Below, piece after piece: positions 16,477-24,542 of a stretch of 64,000 bases of DNA. Source of the stretch: JAFEBO01 sp044221315 (GTDB lineage: Bacteria; Planctomycetota; Phycisphaerae; Phycisphaerales; UBA1924). The stretch's first letter is position 1. Every line of letters begins with the position of its first letter. Below the pieces are notes generated by a model. The model was not told the DNA's origin. It worked only from the letters and a program-made list of their open reading frames with translations, and made no database searches. The stretch spans positions 62,001 through 126,000 of the forward strand of contig JBGAPK010000003.1 in assembly GCA_044221315.1 (NCBI GenBank). The letters run 5' to 3'. The translations under genes were made by a program, and so were the position numbers.

Positions 16477-17142
16477 TTATTGCTTCTGCTCGGTGAAGTA
16501 CGGGTCGAGCAGCATTTTCAATGCCTGGCGAGCTCGATGCAGCCTCGTTTTAATCGTATCGAATGTGACACCGAGGGCGGTGGCGGCGTCGGCAGTATCG
16601 AGACCTTCGACATCGCGCAGAATGAGGACTGTTCTGTATTGCTCCGGAAGCTCCTGAATCTTCTCGCGCACCAGATTCCTCAGCTCTGCAGACTCAAGCG
16701 TTGAGTCGTCAGCGCGCCGCCACGGGGAGGCGGAGTTTCTCTGATGGCCATCGGCAAGGAATGTCGGGAGCAGATCTTCAATGCGCTTCTCGGGACGACG
16801 GCGCTTCGCACGCAGCTTCATGAGGCAGGCGTTCACTGTGATCTGATGCATCCAGGTCGTGAGCTTTGCCCGCCCGTCAAATTGTTCCAGAGCGCGGAAT
16901 GCGTTCAAGAATGCGTCTTGCACTGCCTCTTCGGCGTCCGCCTCACAAGGCATCATTCGTCGCGCGATCGACAACATCCGGCCGGCCGCAAGCGTGGTGA
17001 GTTCGTCAAAGGCTGCGTCCTCACCCGCCCGGAGGCGTGCGAGAAGCGCGGACTCGCAGACCGCATCGCCGCCCCGATCGGCGAGTTCCGAGGTGGCGGG
17101 CAGGTTGTCGACAGCCAGCTTGCGCGGCACGGTCTGTTTCAT
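16477..17142 (-). CDS. ECF-subfamily RNA polymerase sigma factor
   Basis: A 221-aa sigma-70 family ECF protein. Region 2 includes EEAVQDAFLNAFRALEQFDG and KLTTWMHQITVNACLMKLR; region 4 includes LPEQYRTVLILRDVEGLDTA with TALGVTFDTIKTRLHRARQA, a helix-turn-helix for -35 recognition. It starts four bases before the end of the STAS gene (ATGA), so both are probably translated from one mRNA. The linker between regions carries a basic patch. The operon lies directly downstream of a sigma-54-type promoter (17428-17444). Confidence 0.94.
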   Translation of the reverse strand: MKQTVPRKLAVDNLPATSELADRGGDAVCESALLARLRAGEDAAFDELTTLAAGRMLSIARRMMPCEADAEEAVQDAFLNAFRALEQFDGRAKLTTWMHQITVNACLMKLRAKRRRPEKRIEDLLPTFLADGHQRNSASPWRRADDSTLESAELRNLVREKIQELPEQYRTVLILRDVEGLDTADAATALGVTFDTIKTRLHRARQALKMLLDPYFTEQKQ

Positions 17143-17423
17143 GACTCAACCACTCCGAGAAGGCGATTGATATACATCGATCCGCCAGACAGCGGACAGC
17201 CGAGCTGCTGGAGGCCCTTGAGAAACCTGCTGCCTTCGGGCTGGATCGAGATGACTCCCGAAACGTCAATGGCGAACGGGGTGTGGGCGCCAGAGGAAGC
17301 AATGATGCCACGAAACTCCCTTACTCCCTCCACATCCAGAGTCCCTTCGACTCGAAAAACGACTCCGCGACCGGCGACTTCTTGTTTGGTGATTCTGATC
17401 AAGGCTGGTGGCTCCGTTGCCAC
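17139..17423 (-). CDS. Small STAS-like protein, first gene of ECF operon
   Basis: A 94-aa STAS-like protein: VVFRVEGTLDVEGVREFRGI, then FAIDVSGVISIQPEGSRFLK. In the segment equivalent to the antagonist phosphorylation motif, D-S-S-G is replaced by Q-P-E-G, so no Ser/Thr acceptor is present. The annotated GTG at 17423 lies about where a sigma-54 transcript would begin; a TTG at 17402 preceded by GGAG would give 87 aa and may be the real start. It overlaps the ECF sigma gene by 4 bp, so it probably modulates that factor or its partner; the mechanism is not shown. Confidence 0.7.
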   Translation of the reverse strand: MATEPPALIRITKQEVAGRGVVFRVEGTLDVEGVREFRGIIASSGAHTPFAIDVSGVISIQPEGSRFLKGLQQLGCPLSGGSMYINRLLGVVES

Positions 17424-17427
17424 ACAA

Positions 17428-17444
17428 TGGCAAGGGGCATGCCA
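17428..17444 (-). promoter_or_regulatory. Sigma-54 (RpoN) type promoter of STAS-ECF operon
   Basis: On the minus strand the sequence is TGGCATG-CCCC-TTGCCA. It matches TGGCAYR-N4-TTGCW with the GG (-24) and GC (-12) doublets at the correct spacing. It stands directly upstream of the STAS-ECF genes, and the next gene upstream encodes a sigma-54-dependent activator. Assigned by sequence match only. Confidence 0.7.
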
Positions 17445-17538
17445 CGATTTTGAAATGTCCGAATGTGTCCGTCAATGGCCTGTTTTTAAGCGTTTGCGCT
17501 ACTTGGGCTCGCCCCGGCATTCAGGCCCCAAACCCGTC

Positions 17539-17562
17539 TCCGGCGCGGCCCATCGCGCCGGA
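17539..17562. promoter_or_regulatory. Perfect palindrome, candidate activator site 1
   Basis: Arms TCCGGCGCG and CGCGCCGGA (9 bp, 6-bp centre GCCCAT), about 95-118 bp upstream of the -24 element at 17444. This is the usual range for upstream activating sequences of sigma-54 activators. A role as a terminator for the activator gene is the alternative, but no U-tract follows on that strand. Confidence 0.5.
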
Positions 17563-17581
17563 CGCGACAGGTCGTCGCGTC
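17561..17581. promoter_or_regulatory. Perfect palindrome, candidate activator site 2
   Basis: Arms GACGCGAC and GTCGCGTC (8 bp) around AGGTC. It touches site 1, making a pair of inverted repeats upstream of the sigma-54 promoter, about 117-137 bp from its -24 element. Paired operators are typical for Fis-type activators. Confidence 0.5.
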
Positions 17582-17609
17582 GGTCCGGGGACACGCTTTT
17601 GAGGGAAGC

Positions 17610-19547
17610 CTATTTCAGGCCAAGACGGGCCATTCGGCTTCGCAGGGTGCTTGGTGGCACGCCCAGGATCTTGGCGGCTCCGCCCGGCCCGGCGATCGCT
17701 CCGTTCGTCTGTTTGAGAACGTCCGCGATGTGTTGGCGCTCCATGTCGTCGAGGGAAAGGAGGCTGGTTGATTCCGCGGGCGCTCCCGACGTTCGCAATT
17801 CGCCCGCCGCTATCCGAAGCGACTTTCCATCGCACAGAATTACCGCCCGTTCCAGAACATTTCGAAGCTCGCGGATGTTGCCCGGCCACGCATAGCGGGC
17901 CAGCCGATCCATCGTGTCGCCTTCGATGTCCTCAATTCGTTTGCCCACCGATGCCGCGATCTGGGTCACGAAGTAGCTCGCGAGCATGGGAATGTCCGCA
18001 ACACGCTCCCGCAGCGGCGGCACTCCGACCGGGAACACGCTCAGCCGGTAGAAGAGATCAGCGCGGAAGCGCTGCGCCTGCACGTCGGCAGCAAGATCCC
18101 GATTGGTTGCGGCGATGACACGGACGTTTACCCGAATCGTCTCGGACCCCCCCACCCGTTCAAATTCGTTCTCCTGCAGCACCCGCAGGAGCTTGACCTG
18201 CACGTCGGGCGCCACCTCCCCCACTTCATCGAGGAAGATCGTGCCGCCATCGGCGAGCTCAAAGCGCCCGCGGCGGGCATTGACCGCTCCGGTAAACGCG
18301 CCCTTCTCGTGTCCGAAAAACTCGCTCTCGACGAGTCCGGCCGGCAGGGCGGCGCAATTCACCTTCACAAAGGGGCCGGTACGGCGCTGGCTCCGCTCAT
18401 GGATTGCTCGCGCGATGAGCTCTTTTCCGGTTCCGGTTTCTCCCTGGATTAGCACGGTCGAGTCCGTCGGTGCGACGCGGTCGACGTTTTCCAGTACTTT
18501 CATGAGGGCCGGGCTCGCCCCGACGATCTCATCGAAATTGTGCGTCGACTTGATCTCTTCGCGCAGGGCCTTGTTCTGGGCCTGCAGTCGTGCCTGTTCC
18601 TGCTCCATCAGCACGCGCTCGGTGATGTCAACAAACATGGTCCGCGTGTACGTCCCACCCCCGTCGGGCTTCGACCACCATTGAATCCAGATCGGCTTGC
18701 CGTTGTCCTTGCGGCTCAGCTCCAACACCACGCCGCTGGTGTCTGTACCTCGGCCGATCGACTCGAACGCCCCCTTCAATCGCTTCTGCGCTTCGGGCGT
18801 CTTGGGTACGAGGTCCCTGCCGTAAGTGGTCGGCACCTCCTCGGGCTTGACGCCAAGGATTTTCAGCGCGGCCCGATTCGCACGGATGAAACGAGAATCC
18901 AATCCCTCGTGCACGTAAGCGATCGGAGCCTCGTCGAAGAGATCACGAAATCGTTCCTGGCTCTCGGCCAGCGATTTCTCCAGGCGAAGCCGCGAAAGCT
19001 CCCCCGCCGCGAGGGCCGCAAAGATCTGAAAGATCGCCAGGTTGCGAGCCACCGGCGGCATCGGCCTTGTGTCCATCACGAAGAGATGTCCGAGAATCGA
19101 GCCCGATTGGTCGATCAGCGGAACGCCCAAGTAACTCTCTGCGCCCAGCTCGACCAGCGGCTTGTCGAGCGGAAATTCCCGCCGCAAGTTCTTCGAGTGG
19201 AGACTGAACTTGCCTCCCAGGACTCGCTCGCACGGTGTCCCTGCGAGCTCCCACTTGACATTGTCAAAGAAGCGTTCCCCACCCCAGAATGCGAGCGAAC
19301 GCACCGACGCGGTCGCCGGAAGGAATTCGGCCACGATCGAGTACTTCACCCCGAGCGCCTGCGCCAGACAGCGCGCCATGGTTCGGAACCGGTCTTCCCC
19401 AGTTGTGGATGCAACACTCTGCAGGAGCGAAGCAAGCACCGAGTCTTCGGCGAGCAGTTCGGGCGTTTCCGCCGGGTTCAGATGTGGCGGCACGTCGCCG
19501 TCGCTGGCCTCTTGAACGTTGGCGGGTTGGCTCTGGCTTGGCTTCAT
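17610..19547 (-). CDS. Sigma-54-dependent transcriptional activator (GAF-PAS-AAA-Fis)
   Basis: A 645-aa enhancer-binding protein. A GAF domain spans about residues 45-185, a PAS domain about 195-315, and the AAA+ domain about 340-570. Walker A GETGTGKE is near 369-376, the sigma-54 contact loop GAFTGA near 416-421 and Walker B GGTIFLDE near 435-442; a C-terminal Fis helix-turn-helix (AAKILGVPPSTLRSRMARLG) ends the protein. There is no receiver domain, so the signal is probably sensed directly through GAF/PAS. The start at 19547 (MKPSQ) is preferred over an upstream in-frame ATG at 19571. The operon downstream begins with a sigma-54-type promoter. Confidence 0.93.
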   Translation of the reverse strand: MKPSQSQPANVQEASDGDVPPHLNPAETPELLAEDSVLASLLQSVASTTGEDRFRTMARCLAQALGVKYSIVAEFLPATASVRSLAFWGGERFFDNVKWELAGTPCERVLGGKFSLHSKNLRREFPLDKPLVELGAESYLGVPLIDQSGSILGHLFVMDTRPMPPVARNLAIFQIFAALAAGELSRLRLEKSLAESQERFRDLFDEAPIAYVHEGLDSRFIRANRAALKILGVKPEEVPTTYGRDLVPKTPEAQKRLKGAFESIGRGTDTSGVVLELSRKDNGKPIWIQWWSKPDGGGTYTRTMFVDITERVLMEQEQARLQAQNKALREEIKSTHNFDEIVGASPALMKVLENVDRVAPTDSTVLIQGETGTGKELIARAIHERSQRRTGPFVKVNCAALPAGLVESEFFGHEKGAFTGAVNARRGRFELADGGTIFLDEVGEVAPDVQVKLLRVLQENEFERVGGSETIRVNVRVIAATNRDLAADVQAQRFRADLFYRLSVFPVGVPPLRERVADIPMLASYFVTQIAASVGKRIEDIEGDTMDRLARYAWPGNIRELRNVLERAVILCDGKSLRIAAGELRTSGAPAESTSLLSLDDMERQHIADVLKQTNGAIAGPGGAAKILGVPPSTLRSRMARLGLK

Positions 19548-19658
19548 GAATGGCACCGGGCGGCTGCACAAAGCGAGCCGGCATCATTCTACAGGAGGGA
19601 TCAGCGTGACAAAACACAGCTGGTTTGGCTGTGGGAAGCCGGCTCGCTGGTGCCGGGA

Positions 19659-20801
19659 TCAGTCTGATTCGCGATCGCCGCCCCGTGCCCGGTGCCTGAT
19701 CACTTCATGGAGCACTTCACGAACGGTCGCTTTGTGCGCCCCCCGAGCCGCATTCTCACTTCCAATCCGGAACGCGAGGGTCCATTGGTGCGCGAGCACA
19801 CCAAGCCCGCGAAACAGCCCGAATGCAGGGTCGTAGATGTTCGTTGACTCGCTGAGGACGCCGTTCAATTCGATGATACGAAAGCCTCGGCCTGCTCGGA
19901 ACTCCTCGGCGCTCTCGTAGCGGATGTCGAATCTGCCGAAACAGAACCCCGGCGTCGCTCTGGCAATTCTGTCTATGGCTCGGGCGACCGCGGGTGTCAT
20001 GAGGCGGGCGCCATCGCAGAACATCGTTCCCTGGCAGTGATTCCCGGCCACGGCGAGCAGAACATCCTCTCCCGAGTGGGGTACCCGCTGCGCTTCATGG
20101 GCCAATCGTCCAAGAAACACGCTTGCCTGCAAACGCAATCGAGGATGGCGCCAGACAAGCGTTTCGAGGCTCGAACGCCCATCTCCGACAACGCGCGGCG
20201 GCACCTTATCGGTGATCGAGAAGATCCGCCCGTGCTTCTTTGACGGGAGTCGAACGTAGAACACGCCCGCCTCGAACGGTCCGGGGTGATACGTCTGGAC
20301 GAGGATTCGCTCGGGGTGCTTTTTGAAGTAGTTGAGCGCGACCTGGGGACTCCGCACCAGACGCACGCCACTACCTCGCTCGCCAACATCGGGCTTGAGA
20401 ATGACGGGATAGGACCATTGACGGGACTTCATGAGCCGCGCCAGCTCCGCGCAGCGTGCATCGGCGCTTTCGGGCTCAAGGACCGCTGTCGGCACAATCA
20501 CATCCTGCGGCAACTGCGAGAGGATGTCCCACTTCGATTCTCCGACGAGGCCCCCGAGCGGAATGCCCGGGTTGGCCGAGGTGAAGATTGTCAGACTGCG
20601 GTGCTTGACAGCAAGATGCACGAAGTGAGGGATCAGGAGCGCGTACAGAACCCACGAGGGCCAGAATTCCCAGCGCACCAAGCGTCCCGCACGGGCGCTA
20701 AAACCCAAGCAGAACCGTTCGAACGCCCCGAGTTCTGCGGAGCCGAGCGGCTCGCTCATTCGGGCGATAGATCGGCCAATCGTCGCAGGCAGTGTCGTCA
20801 C
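19659..20801 (-). CDS. ATP-grasp family ligase-like protein
   Basis: A 380-aa protein with an ATP-grasp nucleotide fold: VILKPDVGERGSGVRLV is the lysine and glycine-rich loop, and the C-terminal RFDIRY with FRIIELNGVLSE contains the metal/nucleotide-binding acidic residues. It begins at a GTG overlapping the NRDE stop (GTGA), so it is translationally coupled; a longer frame upstream is noncoding. Possible hydrophobic segment near FWPSWVLYALLIPHFVHLAV. Product and substrate unknown; related enzymes form carboxylate-amine bonds. Confidence 0.78.
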   Translation of the reverse strand: MTTLPATIGRSIARMSEPLGSAELGAFERFCLGFSARAGRLVRWEFWPSWVLYALLIPHFVHLAVKHRSLTIFTSANPGIPLGGLVGESKWDILSQLPQDVIVPTAVLEPESADARCAELARLMKSRQWSYPVILKPDVGERGSGVRLVRSPQVALNYFKKHPERILVQTYHPGPFEAGVFYVRLPSKKHGRIFSITDKVPPRVVGDGRSSLETLVWRHPRLRLQASVFLGRLAHEAQRVPHSGEDVLLAVAGNHCQGTMFCDGARLMTPAVARAIDRIARATPGFCFGRFDIRYESAEEFRAGRGFRIIELNGVLSESTNIYDPAFGLFRGLGVLAHQWTLAFRIGSENAARGAHKATVREVLHEVIRHRARGGDRESD

Positions 20802-21610
20802 GGCGTAGCCTCGGCCGTGGCGAGTTCGAGCGTCATCGACTCCGGAGCACTCAGTGGCGCCTGCACCTCTGCCAGAGAGCAATAGGTCAATCGCGCAAAG
20901 TCGCTTCCGACCTCGACAATGGTGCGGCTGACCGTTCGCGCGTCGGGCCGAGCCATCAGCACGCTCAAGTGTTTCCGATCCGGCCACTGGTGCGAGTGGA
21001 AGCGCTGCTGCGCCTCGCACGCGTCGTTGGATTTGTGGAGAAGCTCGCCGAATAGCTCGCGGCGGACCGGATCGACAAGCTCGTCGCCCAGGCTCGAGGA
21101 TGTCGCCATGAAGTGCGTCTGCAGCGGCCGAAGCTGCTGGACACAAAGGGACTTCTGGTCCGAGGCGACCATGCCGAGGTGCGTACGGCTGGCCGCGATC
21201 AAGCGGAAGGGTGGAAACTCGCGCGATTCAAGCCGCACCGCTCGGCCGATCGCCTCGCTGACTGTTTCACAATCCAGGAGGGATGGGATGATTTCGCCAC
21301 GGCTCCTGAGCAGGCCCGTGCGCCCCGCCGCTGTCATCTCTCGCCCGCCGCGGACCGTCGCGTTCAGAAGGCAGAGCGCCAGCCCGGCATCATTCACGCC
21401 GATCCAAGTTCCGCGCGAGAGTGGGTCGATCGGGAGAATCGCTGTCCGGTCTCCACATTCTCGGCAGATCGGCGGCAGGGCTTCGGTCCGGGTGCGCTTC
21501 TCGTCGCGGTTGCAGACGATGCGCAGGACTCGAGCCGAATCGCTGCGCGACGTTTCGTTGGCAATCCGCCCGAAGAACCCCGGATGCAGAATTGCGCTCA
21601 CCGTGCACAT
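20798..21610 (-). CDS. NRDE (TANGO2-type) family protein
   Basis: A 270-aa protein beginning MCTVSAI, where Cys2 is a potential N-terminal nucleophile, with the NRDE-family signature VCNRDEKRTRTEA and RGTWIGVNDAGLALCLLN. TANGO2 homologues have been linked to heme handling in other organisms. It overlaps the DinB gene upstream by 13 bp and the ATP-grasp gene downstream by 4 bp. Role in this organism is unknown. Confidence 0.88.
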   Translation of the reverse strand: MCTVSAILHPGFFGRIANETSRSDSARVLRIVCNRDEKRTRTEALPPICRECGDRTAILPIDPLSRGTWIGVNDAGLALCLLNATVRGGREMTAAGRTGLLRSRGEIIPSLLDCETVSEAIGRAVRLESREFPPFRLIAASRTHLGMVASDQKSLCVQQLRPLQTHFMATSSSLGDELVDPVRRELFGELLHKSNDACEAQQRFHSHQWPDRKHLSVLMARPDARTVSRTIVEVGSDFARLTYCSLAEVQAPLSAPESMTLELATAEATP

Positions 21611-22197
21611 GCTTCCTCCGCCTGATCGAGATGCGAGAGCGTCGACGGGGCGTATCCAAAGGTCTGTGGCAACGACACCCCGAGCGCTACGGCCATCCCC
21701 TTGATCATCGCGTTGTGGTGGATGGTGTGGCTCAGCACAAACGCCAGCTCGCGCCCGAGCGTGGACATGAGATTGACGCTTTGGCCGTCGCGCGTTGGCA
21801 GAATGGCAACGCGCACCGGGGCCGCGGCTTCGACCTGGGCGAGGTCCTGAGCGAGCCGACGCAGGCGCCGGATCTCGTCACGGGCCGCGAATGGGTCGCT
21901 CTCGATGTTGGTGCCACGCTCGCGGTGGTCGTAGTCAATGACACCGACCGAGAAACCGTCCAAAATGGCGCGGATGTGATCGAGGCAATGGCGAACATGG
22001 CCCCCGATGTTTCCGTTGAAGAACGTCTCGCCGCAGCGCTGGGTGTACTGCGCCGGGCTGAGTTGCGCAACGACCCCCGCCAGCTCTCTGAGGAGTTCGA
22101 TCACGGGAAGCGATAGCACGCCAGCGCTTGCGGCGGGCTCCGCAGGCCGGAAGCGCGAGTCCTCGGAACGTGGAAGCGTCTTGGTTGCGGTCTGCAT
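21598..22197 (-). CDS. DinB superfamily protein
   Basis: A 199-aa four-helix protein of the DinB fold. It has metal-ligand candidates in GGHVRHCLDHIRAIL, and FVLSHTIHHNAMIKG with the histidine pattern of the family. ATG 22197 has a good GGAG 7-8 nt upstream; a longer upstream frame is spurious. DinB proteins include metal-dependent thiol transferases (bacillithiol/mycothiol); the activity here is unknown. First gene of a coupled operon with NRDE and ATP-grasp genes. Confidence 0.85.
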   Translation of the reverse strand: MQTATKTLPRSEDSRFRPAEPAASAGVLSLPVIELLRELAGVVAQLSPAQYTQRCGETFFNGNIGGHVRHCLDHIRAILDGFSVGVIDYDHRERGTNIESDPFAARDEIRRLRRLAQDLAQVEAAAPVRVAILPTRDGQSVNLMSTLGRELAFVLSHTIHHNAMIKGMAVALGVSLPQTFGYAPSTLSHLDQAEEACAR

Positions 22198-22255
22198 TGC
22201 GGGCTCCTTGGTATGGACGCCCTGTAGATGCCGCCGCTTGAGGAAGGTGGCAGCC

Positions 22256-23041
22256 CTACCGGCGCGAAATATCGCGCGGTGACACCTTGAGCAGGCGGAA
22301 GTCGCCCAGGAGCTCCGATTCGCCGGAAATCTCGACTGGGTCGCCAATGAAGGGCCAGGCGCCAGAATCAAGAGGTCCGCCGGATGGGTCGACCAGGAGG
22401 TAGTAGATGCGGGCCCCGTTCTCATCGCGAGTCACCAGGACGGGCGGTATGCCGCCCCGGATGCAGAGCGTGGCGCAGGCTTTGTGCGTCTTTCCCTCTC
22501 CCGGTTTCATCGCGCCGAGATAGCACTTGGAATCGACGATTTCGCCTTGGAGTGTCACACGCCCTTTGGACACAGCGACGGGAATCGGTGCGGCCGACAT
22601 TGCCGATGCGTCCAGGGCCAAGGCCTTAGTTTCTGGCTCAAGCTCGATCATCCGTCGCCCGTCGCGTTCGAGGGTCCACCCCGATGCCACGACAGGCTTG
22701 CCGTCCATCGTGGCCAATCCCTCGCGGCCCGCGTGTTTGCCAAGTTCGACCAGTAGATACATCTCCGGCGGTGACGCTTCACCGTTTGGCCGCACCACAA
22801 GCATGGGGTATGGCCGCGCAATGAGGACCCCGTGGAACTCGCGGGCGTGGGCGTCATTCCACACGGCGCCGCCCGGATCTCGCTGCGAGCGGGCCGCGAC
22901 GGTCGCGACAATTGTCAAAATTGAGATCGCGATCGGCACCGCCAACCACAGAAACGCTAAAAGAGGCGTTGGTACCGGCAGGTAGCCGACGTAGAACGGC
23001 GCTGCGGCACGGGCAGACGGGCGCGGGGACAAACCACTCAT
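22256..23041 (-). CDS. Membrane-anchored Cys-motif protein in Rieske operon
   Basis: A 261-aa protein with one transmembrane segment near residues 30-50 (LLAFLWLAVPIAISILTIVA) and a soluble domain. The latter contains the conserved-looking motif CYLGAMKPGEGKTHKACATLC followed by IRGGIPPVLV, with three cysteines and a histidine that could bind metal or heme. The ATG at 23041 overlaps the Rieske gene stop (ATGA). Upstream in-frame start would run into noncoding sequence. I do not recognise the family; it probably belongs with the electron-transfer membrane operon. Confidence 0.75.
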   Translation of the reverse strand: MSGLSPRPSARAAAPFYVGYLPVPTPLLAFLWLAVPIAISILTIVATVAARSQRDPGGAVWNDAHAREFHGVLIARPYPMLVVRPNGEASPPEMYLLVELGKHAGREGLATMDGKPVVASGWTLERDGRRMIELEPETKALALDASAMSAAPIPVAVSKGRVTLQGEIVDSKCYLGAMKPGEGKTHKACATLCIRGGIPPVLVTRDENGARIYYLLVDPSGGPLDSGAWPFIGDPVEISGESELLGDFRLLKVSPRDISRR

Positions 23042-24102
23042 GAGAGTCCCTCCGATGCCAAAGCTGGCGTCGTCGGCGTCCCCGGCGGTAACGCCCTGGC
23101 GTTCACCTGCACGCGTCCGCCCACAATCCGCACTTGATAGGTCGCAATCTTCTCCTTGAATGGTGGCGGCGAACAGCCATCCTGCGGCCGGTATTGCCAG
23201 CCGTGCCAGGGGCACGTGATGCACCCATCGATGACCCTGCCCTCCCCGATCGGCCCGCCCTGATGCGCGCAGATGTTGGTGACGGCCGAAATAGCGCCGC
23301 CACTGCAAAAAACTGCGATGCGCTCGCCTCCGGGCGCGCACACGGTGCGTGCGCGATCGGTTGGGATTTCCTCAGGAGTTCCAACATCGACCCAGTCGCC
23401 CGCATCGGTAACAAGCGTGCTGGCACCCCGGTCCTTGCGATTCTCCTTCAGTCCGGCCACGATGTGAAGACCGGAAACGATACAAAGGCCGCCGAACATG
23501 AGCACCGGCCCGAGCCAGCCCCGATCGGCCTGAAGCGCTCCGAGCGCAACGTGGCCTACGAGCAGCCCGTATGCGAGATACACCAGCATGTGCAGCCGCT
23601 TCCAGGTGGAGGCGGACAGATTCTTGAGCCAAAAGTCGTGGCTCGTCGCGGCCATGAGGAACATGATCAGAAGGGCGAGAAGCCCCAGGATCTCAAACGG
23701 AAAAGCCCGCAGCGACGAGAAGTTTGTGTTTGACGTCAGCAGGGATGGGATCGGATTGAGGACGCCAAAGCCGTGGTAATAGCCGACCGCCACCACGGCA
23801 TGGGCCAGGGCTACGAGAAACGTGATCACGCCGAGGTGTCTTCGGTTGTAAAGAATCGGCAGGAATCTCCGGTCGAGACGTGCGAGCGGGCCGATGCAGA
23901 GGATGAGGTGCAAAAGCACGATTGCGCACGACCCGAGCGCGCGGATAACAATCACCTCGTCGCTGATGGCGTGATCGCCACTCCAGATGGCCTTGCTCAC
24001 GACGACAAACGCGCCGAGGTAGGCCGCGATGCCGGTTGCGATCGATGCGTCGTAGATGCGTTTGTGCGGGCTCCACTGGACCGCGACGTAGCCGATACTC
24101 AT
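23038..24102 (-). CDS. Ferric-reductase-like membrane domain fused to Rieske [2Fe-2S] domain
   Basis: A 354-aa protein. The N-terminal 230 residues carry about six transmembrane segments of the ferric reductase/MsrQ heme b type, with histidines in VLLHLILC, RRHLGVITFLVALAH and WKRLHMLVYLAYGLLVGH as ligand candidates. The C-terminus has a Rieske domain: CAHQGGPIGEG and CPWHGWQY provide the Cys-His-Cys-His ligands. It probably moves electrons between a quinone or flavin partner and the Rieske centre. Start 24102 overlaps the preceding stop (ATGA). Confidence 0.88.
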   Translation of the reverse strand: MSIGYVAVQWSPHKRIYDASIATGIAAYLGAFVVVSKAIWSGDHAISDEVIVIRALGSCAIVLLHLILCIGPLARLDRRFLPILYNRRHLGVITFLVALAHAVVAVGYYHGFGVLNPIPSLLTSNTNFSSLRAFPFEILGLLALLIMFLMAATSHDFWLKNLSASTWKRLHMLVYLAYGLLVGHVALGALQADRGWLGPVLMFGGLCIVSGLHIVAGLKENRKDRGASTLVTDAGDWVDVGTPEEIPTDRARTVCAPGGERIAVFCSGGAISAVTNICAHQGGPIGEGRVIDGCITCPWHGWQYRPQDGCSPPPFKEKIATYQVRIVGGRVQVNARALPPGTPTTPALASEGLS

Positions 24103-24251
24103 CCAACACCTCGATTCGCCGAAGTCAACGGCCGGTCGGCCCCTTGCGGCTCGGCATGCCGTGCCATCAACGCTGCAGACAGGAGCAACAGCGCCGCGGG
24201 CGCCAGCACAATCCACACAAACAAATGAAACCGCCGCTGAGCCCGGGTCAC
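24099..24251 (-). CDS. 50-aa single-pass membrane protein
   Basis: A very short protein starting with GTG at 24251 that overlaps the stop of the 72-aa protein (GTGA) and ends overlapping the Rieske protein start (ATGA). It has one transmembrane helix (FHLFVWIVLAPAALLLLSAA) preceded by basic RAQRR and followed by a polar tail. The overlaps on both sides are the main support that it is translated. Possible small subunit of the membrane redox complex. Confidence 0.65.
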   Translation of the reverse strand: MTRAQRRFHLFVWIVLAPAALLLLSAALMARHAEPQGADRPLTSANRGVG

Positions 24252-24466
24252 GGTTTTTTCTCCGTGGTCATCCAGCGGCGGAGCAAGAGAGGCCACAGGG
24301 CGGTTGCCCCGGGAACAAGAATGGCGCGGAAGGTCAGCGGGGCGTGCGCGGTGGCGGGGTCGAGAGTTTGGATGCCGCGGAAGACGAAGACAATCGCAAA
24401 GCACACACCGGTGGCGAAGTAGGCGGCGGCGATCGAAAGGATGGCGAAAGCGATCGAGTCGGACAT
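24248..24466 (-). CDS. 72-aa membrane protein, first gene of Rieske operon
   Basis: A 72-aa protein beginning MSDSIAFAILSIAAAYFATG with a transmembrane helix, then FRAILVPGATALWPLLLRRW, probably a second membrane-associated segment, and a basic tail. ATG 24466 is preferred because an upstream frame (24586) adds no recognisable sequence. It is the first of four consecutive genes overlapping by 4 bp each. Family not identified with certainty; the VPG-ALWPLLLRRW pattern resembles small proteins I associate with similar operons. Confidence 0.68.
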   Translation of the reverse strand: MSDSIAFAILSIAAAYFATGVCFAIVFVFRGIQTLDPATAHAPLTFRAILVPGATALWPLLLRRWMTTEKKP

Positions 24467-24542
24467 CGGATGCCAATTCGATGCCGCGGGCATCAGAGCG
24501 TGGCAGAGTTTTCGAACGGGCGACGCGATCGCAGGCGGCCCA

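Noticed and set aside
17428..17444. Sigma-54-like match in the plus orientation
   Set aside because: The element is quasi-palindromic; on the plus strand it would point toward minus-strand genes, so only the minus orientation makes sense.
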